A stretch of 64,000 bases of DNA. Source: Paroceanicella profunda (GTDB lineage: Bacteria; Pseudomonadota; Alphaproteobacteria; Rhodobacterales; Rhodobacteraceae). Each line of letters opens with the position of its first letter. The first letter of the stretch is position 1. Position numbers and translations under genes: made by a program. This document shows, one piece after another, positions 59,414-64,000 of this stretch. The stretch covers positions 2,324,501-2,388,500 of the forward strand of contig NZ_CP040818.1 in the NCBI RefSeq assembly GCF_005887635.2, written 5' to 3'. A model generated the notes under the pieces. The model saw only the letters and a list, made by a program, of their open reading frames with translations, was not told where the DNA came from and did not search any database.

Positions 59414-59697
59414 CCGCATTTCTCCACTGTTGCGCGCGCCGCGGCGGCCGCGGCACGACGAAATTCTGCCGGAGGGTGGCTGACGGGCACCTGCTCCCCC
59501 CCTGTGGGAGAGGGCGGTGCGCCGGCTTCCGGCCCCGACTTCCTTAAAAGACCCCCGGCCGAGGTCAAGTGCCGTGACCGGGCGGATCTGCCGGGACCGA
59601 TGGGTAGGCGAAGAAAAGCCGATTGTCGACATCTTCTGCGCCGCTTTGCGGTCCGTCCCCGGCACGGCCGGGGGCGCGGGCTGGCCCGCCCGCCCGC

Positions 59698-60270
59698 TCA
59701 GCGGTTGGCGCCGGGCACCCAGAGCACGTCGTCCGCGCCATTGCCGTTCGCCACGCGGGAGGCGACGAAGAACCAGTCCGACAGGCGGTTGAGGTATTTC
59801 ACCGCCGCGGGGTTCACCTCCTCCTCCGCCGCGAGCGCGACGCAGAGCCGCTCGGCCCGGCGCGAGACGGTGCGGCAGAGGTGCAAATGCGCGGCCAGCG
59901 CCGAGCCGCCGGGCAGCACGAAGCTGCGCAGGGGCGCGAGGTGCGCGTTCATCGCGTCGATCTCGGTTTCCAGCCGGGTCACCTGCGCCGGGGTCACCCG
60001 CAGCGGCGGGTATTCGGCCCGGGCGTCGGCTGCCATGTCCGGGCGGCACAGGTCGGCGCCGAGGTCGAAGAGATCGTTCTGGATGCGGGCGAGGGCGGCG
60101 TCCGCCTCGCCCTCCGCATGCAGCCGGGCGAGGCCGAGGGTGGCGTTCGTCTCGTCCACGGTGCCGTAGGCCTCCACGCGCGCGGCGTTCTTGGCCACGC
60201 GGGTTCCGTTGCCCAGTGCGGTGTCGCCCCCGTCTCCGGTGCGGGTGTAGATCCGGTTCAGCACGACCAT
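59698..60270 (-). CDS. Cob(I)alamin adenosyltransferase, PduO type
   Basis: 190 residues. The N-terminal ATP segment [30 protein letters not shown], and the C-terminal [10 protein letters not shown] and [14 protein letters not shown] define the PduO/MMAB type. It makes adenosylcobalamin, needed by ethylmalonyl-CoA and methylmalonyl-CoA mutases. It is 2 nt downstream of the twin-helix gene. Confidence 0.94.
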   Translation of the reverse strand: MVVLNRIYTRTGDGGDTALGNGTRVAKNAARVEAYGTVDETNATLGLARLHAEGEADAALARIQNDLFDLGADLCRPDMAADARAEYPPLRVTPAQVTRLETEIDAMNAHLAPLRSFVLPGGSALAAHLHLCRTVSRRAERLCVALAAEEEVNPAAVKYLNRLSDWFFVASRVANGNGADDVLWVPGANR

Positions 60271-60272
60271 GT

Positions 60273-60470
60273 TCAGCTCCCGAAGGCCACGAAGACGATG
60301 ATCAGGATGATGGCCAGGAACTGCAGTCCGAGGCGCCACTGCATGATCTTGTTCGCGTTGCGGCGGTTGAACGCGCCGCCTTTCGCGAAGGTGCCGATGC
60401 CGAAGAGCAGCACCGCGAGCACCGCGAGGCAGGCGAGGCCGGCCAGGTAGAAGAGGGGTGAGTCTGTCAT
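60273..60470 (-). CDS. Small twin-transmembrane protein (HIG1-like)
   Basis: 65 residues. Two hydrophobic helices (about 5-27 and 44-63) are joined by [19 protein letters not shown], the conserved HIG1/twin-TM loop. HIG1 relatives associate with respiratory complexes; the bacterial role is unproven. The start at 60470 precedes the adenosyltransferase gene, with which it is co-transcribed. Confidence 0.85.
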   Translation of the reverse strand: MTDSPLFYLAGLACLAVLAVLLFGIGTFAKGGAFNRRNANKIMQWRLGLQFLAIILIIVFVAFGS

Positions 60471-60639
60471 GCCCCGGAGTCTAGCGCCACCGGGCCGAAA
60501 CGCAACGAATCCCCTCCCCGGCGGGCGCCGTGACGCAGGGCAGGCGCCGGTGCCGCCCGGGCCGGGGCGGCGGGGTGAGCACGGCAATCCCTGCCGCGGG
60601 GCCCCAGCGGTCGGGGGTATGATCGGGGCGCCGCTGCAC

Positions 60640-60830
60640 CGATTGCTCCGGGCGCGCCGCCCCGCGCCGGGTGGGCGGCCTTGCGACGGGCGTGCCTGCC
60701 TCACGCCGGGTGGTCCGCCTCGCGCCGGGCGCGTGCCTCGCTTCGGGTGTCCTGCCTCGCGCCGGGCGCGTGCCTCGCTTCGGGTGGAACCGCCTCGCAC
60801 CGGCTCGGGCCGCGCCGCGTCGCCCCGCTT
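60640..60830. repeat. Degenerate 18-19-bp array (GCCTCGCGCCGGGCGCGT type)
   Basis: GCCTCGCGCCGGGCGCGT and GCCTCGCTTCGGGTG(T/G) alternate about six times between 60700 and 60805, with decayed copies either side. It lies in the gap between the twin-helix and SDR genes (60471-60883), with no supported gene. Confidence 0.72.
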
Positions 60831-60883
60831 GCTCCGGGAGAGGCGCCTCTCGGCCGGGCACGCCGGGGCCGCTGGCCCGGCGC

Positions 60884-61708
60884 TCACTGGTTGCGCAGGA
60901 TGCGGTCCCGGGCGCGGGTGGTGAGCAGCCGGCGCAGGGCCTCGGCGCCCAGCGTGGGCAGGGTGACGCGGTAGCGCGGCTTCGGGCGCGGGCTCTCCAG
61001 CGCGTGGATGAGCGCGCGGGTGACGGCGGCGGGGGTGAGCTCAAACCGGTCCGGGCGGCCCGGGGGCGCGTGGAGGCGGGGCAGCACCTCGGCCTCGTAG
61101 GTGGCGCGCTTTGGCGCGTGCTGCCAGTCGATCCAGCGCTCGAAATGCGGGCGGGACTTCTCGCGGATCAGCGTGCCGATCGGCCCGGGCTCGATGAGCG
61201 AGACATGCACGGGGCCGCCGAGGTTCTCCAGCCGCAGCGCGTCGGTCATGCCTTCCATCGCGTGCTTGGTGCCGCAATAGGCGCCGCGAAAGCGCAGCGC
61301 GGTGACGCCCAGCACCGAGGAGCAGTTCACGATGCGCCCCGATCCGCGTGCCAGCATCCCCGGCATCAGGCGGTGGATCAGGTCGAAGGGTCCGAAGAGA
61401 TTGGCCTCGAAGATGGCGCGCAACCCGCCGCGCGGCACGTCCTCCATCGCGCCGGGCAGGGCGAAGGCGCCGTTGTTGAACAGCGCGTCCGGCACCCCGG
61501 TGCGGGCGAGGGCGGCGGCGATGCCGGCTTCGTCGGTATAGTCGAGCGGGAAGCTCTCGATCCCCGCGTGGCCCTCCGCCGCGAGCGCGGCGCAATCGGC
61601 CGCGCGCCGGCAGGTGGCGAAGACGTGCCAGCCCCGCGCGGCCAGGGTGAGCGCGGCGTCGCGCCCGATGCCGGAGGAGCAGCCGGTGATGAGCACGGTC
61701 CGGGGCAT
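60884..61708 (-). CDS. Short-chain dehydrogenase/reductase
   Basis: 274 residues. Cofactor motif TGCSSGIG (7-14), NNGAFALPG, catalytic Ser in IVNCSSVLG and YCGTK for the YxxxK pair, all intact. The substrate is unknown. The start at 61708 follows TCAGGAGAC. It is divergent from parC. Confidence 0.9.
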   Translation of the reverse strand: MPRTVLITGCSSGIGRDAALTLAARGWHVFATCRRAADCAALAAEGHAGIESFPLDYTDEAGIAAALARTGVPDALFNNGAFALPGAMEDVPRGGLRAIFEANLFGPFDLIHRLMPGMLARGSGRIVNCSSVLGVTALRFRGAYCGTKHAMEGMTDALRLENLGGPVHVSLIEPGPIGTLIREKSRPHFERWIDWQHAPKRATYEAEVLPRLHAPPGRPDRFELTPAAVTRALIHALESPRPKPRYRVTLPTLGAEALRRLLTTRARDRILRNQ

Positions 61709-62024
61709 TGGCGGGTCTCCTGAACGGGGCGGCGGCGAATGAACGGGGCGAGCGCCCCCGGGGACGTGGCTTCGGTTCCGCGCGGCGGGCGGGCCCGTCT
61801 CCGCACGGTGGGCGGGAGAGGGCCTGCCAGGCGCCCGGAACGGGGTGCGCCGGGCAGGCCCGCGCGGGACAGGCCGCGCCCGGAGGGCGGGTCGGGCCGC
61901 GCCCGGGAAGGCGGGCGGGGCGCCTGTCCGAACGGGGTCTCCGGGGGCCCAGAGAGCGGCCCGGCCCCCTGCTGTCAAGCGCTTCCCACTGGACGGAGGG
62001 CCGGTGCACGGTTACAGAACCGTC
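61709..62024. other. SDR-parC divergent spacer
   Basis: 316 bp, GC-rich, with runs such as GGGCGGGC and GCCGCGCCCGG that may be decayed repeats. No coding frame or clear promoter pair is recognised. Confidence 0.45.

Positions 62025-64000
<1,976 letters not shown>

Overview
The window is 64 kb of very GC-rich chromosomal DNA from an alphaproteobacterium, almost certainly a member of the Rhodobacterales (Rhodobacteraceae/Paracoccaceae). The evidence is gene content and order: rpoZ-rsh-DUF2062-pdxJ-acpS-lepB-rnc-era-DUF1491; a chvI-chvG-hprK-rapZ-EIIA-HPr cluster divergent from pckA; argH with a small lipoprotein gene, then lysA and a TIGR02302 gene; ftsEX with an MJ0042 zinc-ribbon gene; and the ethylmalonyl-CoA pathway genes mcl1 and mcd. 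I cannot name the genus. I see no transposase, integrase, phage gene, rRNA, complete tRNA or CRISPR array.

Layout. 1-4.3 kb: a PhaC-like hydrolase cut by the edge, the PHA regulator phaR, a GGDEF/EAL protein and tag. 4.8-12.5 kb: tlpA-like/argH divergent pair, small lipoprotein, molybdopterin-fold periplasmic protein, lysA, TIGR02302 protein. 13-16.5 kb: zinc-ribbon protein, ftsE, ftsX, acyltransferase. 17-21.9 kb: accA, mcl1, GNAT, PatB-type lyase. 22-29.2 kb: def, an inactive-looking def paralogue, fmt, rnhA, a GFA-methyltransferase fusion, ispH, family-5 UDG, a NYN protein. 29.3-38.7 kb: folK and the rpoZ-to-DUF1491 run. 39-46.8 kb: regulatory PTS, ChvI/ChvG, pckA. 47-55.8 kb: sulfotransferase, TauE/SafE exporter, mcd, META lipoprotein, recO, cytochrome b561, YceI, hbd. 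56-64 kb: NYN/OST-HTH protein, etfBA, a small twin-helix protein, PduO-type adenosyltransferase, an SDR, and parC cut by the edge.

How the genes work together (inference from families). Much of the metabolism concerns acetyl-CoA and C4 acids: PhaC-like/PhaR and 3-hydroxybutyryl-CoA dehydrogenase around acetoacetyl/hydroxybutyryl-CoA, Mcd and Mcl1 in the ethylmalonyl-CoA pathway, ETF as likely electron acceptor for Mcd, cobalamin adenosyltransferase for the B12 mutases of that pathway, PEP carboxykinase for gluconeogenesis, and AccA for fatty acid synthesis. The ChvI/ChvG plus HprK/HPr/EIIA/RapZ cluster next to pckA is a regulatory, non-transporting PTS.

The most unusual feature is the spacer DNA. 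Most large gaps between genes hold a degenerate, GC-rich tandem array whose unit is unique to that gap (periods of about 5, 6, 18, 27, 36, 50, 84 and 120 bp). Several arrays sit where these genes are normally adjacent. One lies in frame inside chvG and gives the kinase a low-complexity N-terminus of about 300 residues; another runs up to the lepB start codon. A separate imperfect palindrome occurs at three loci, and an isolated tRNA-Lys 3' end at about 16.75 kb looks like an old attachment-site scar.
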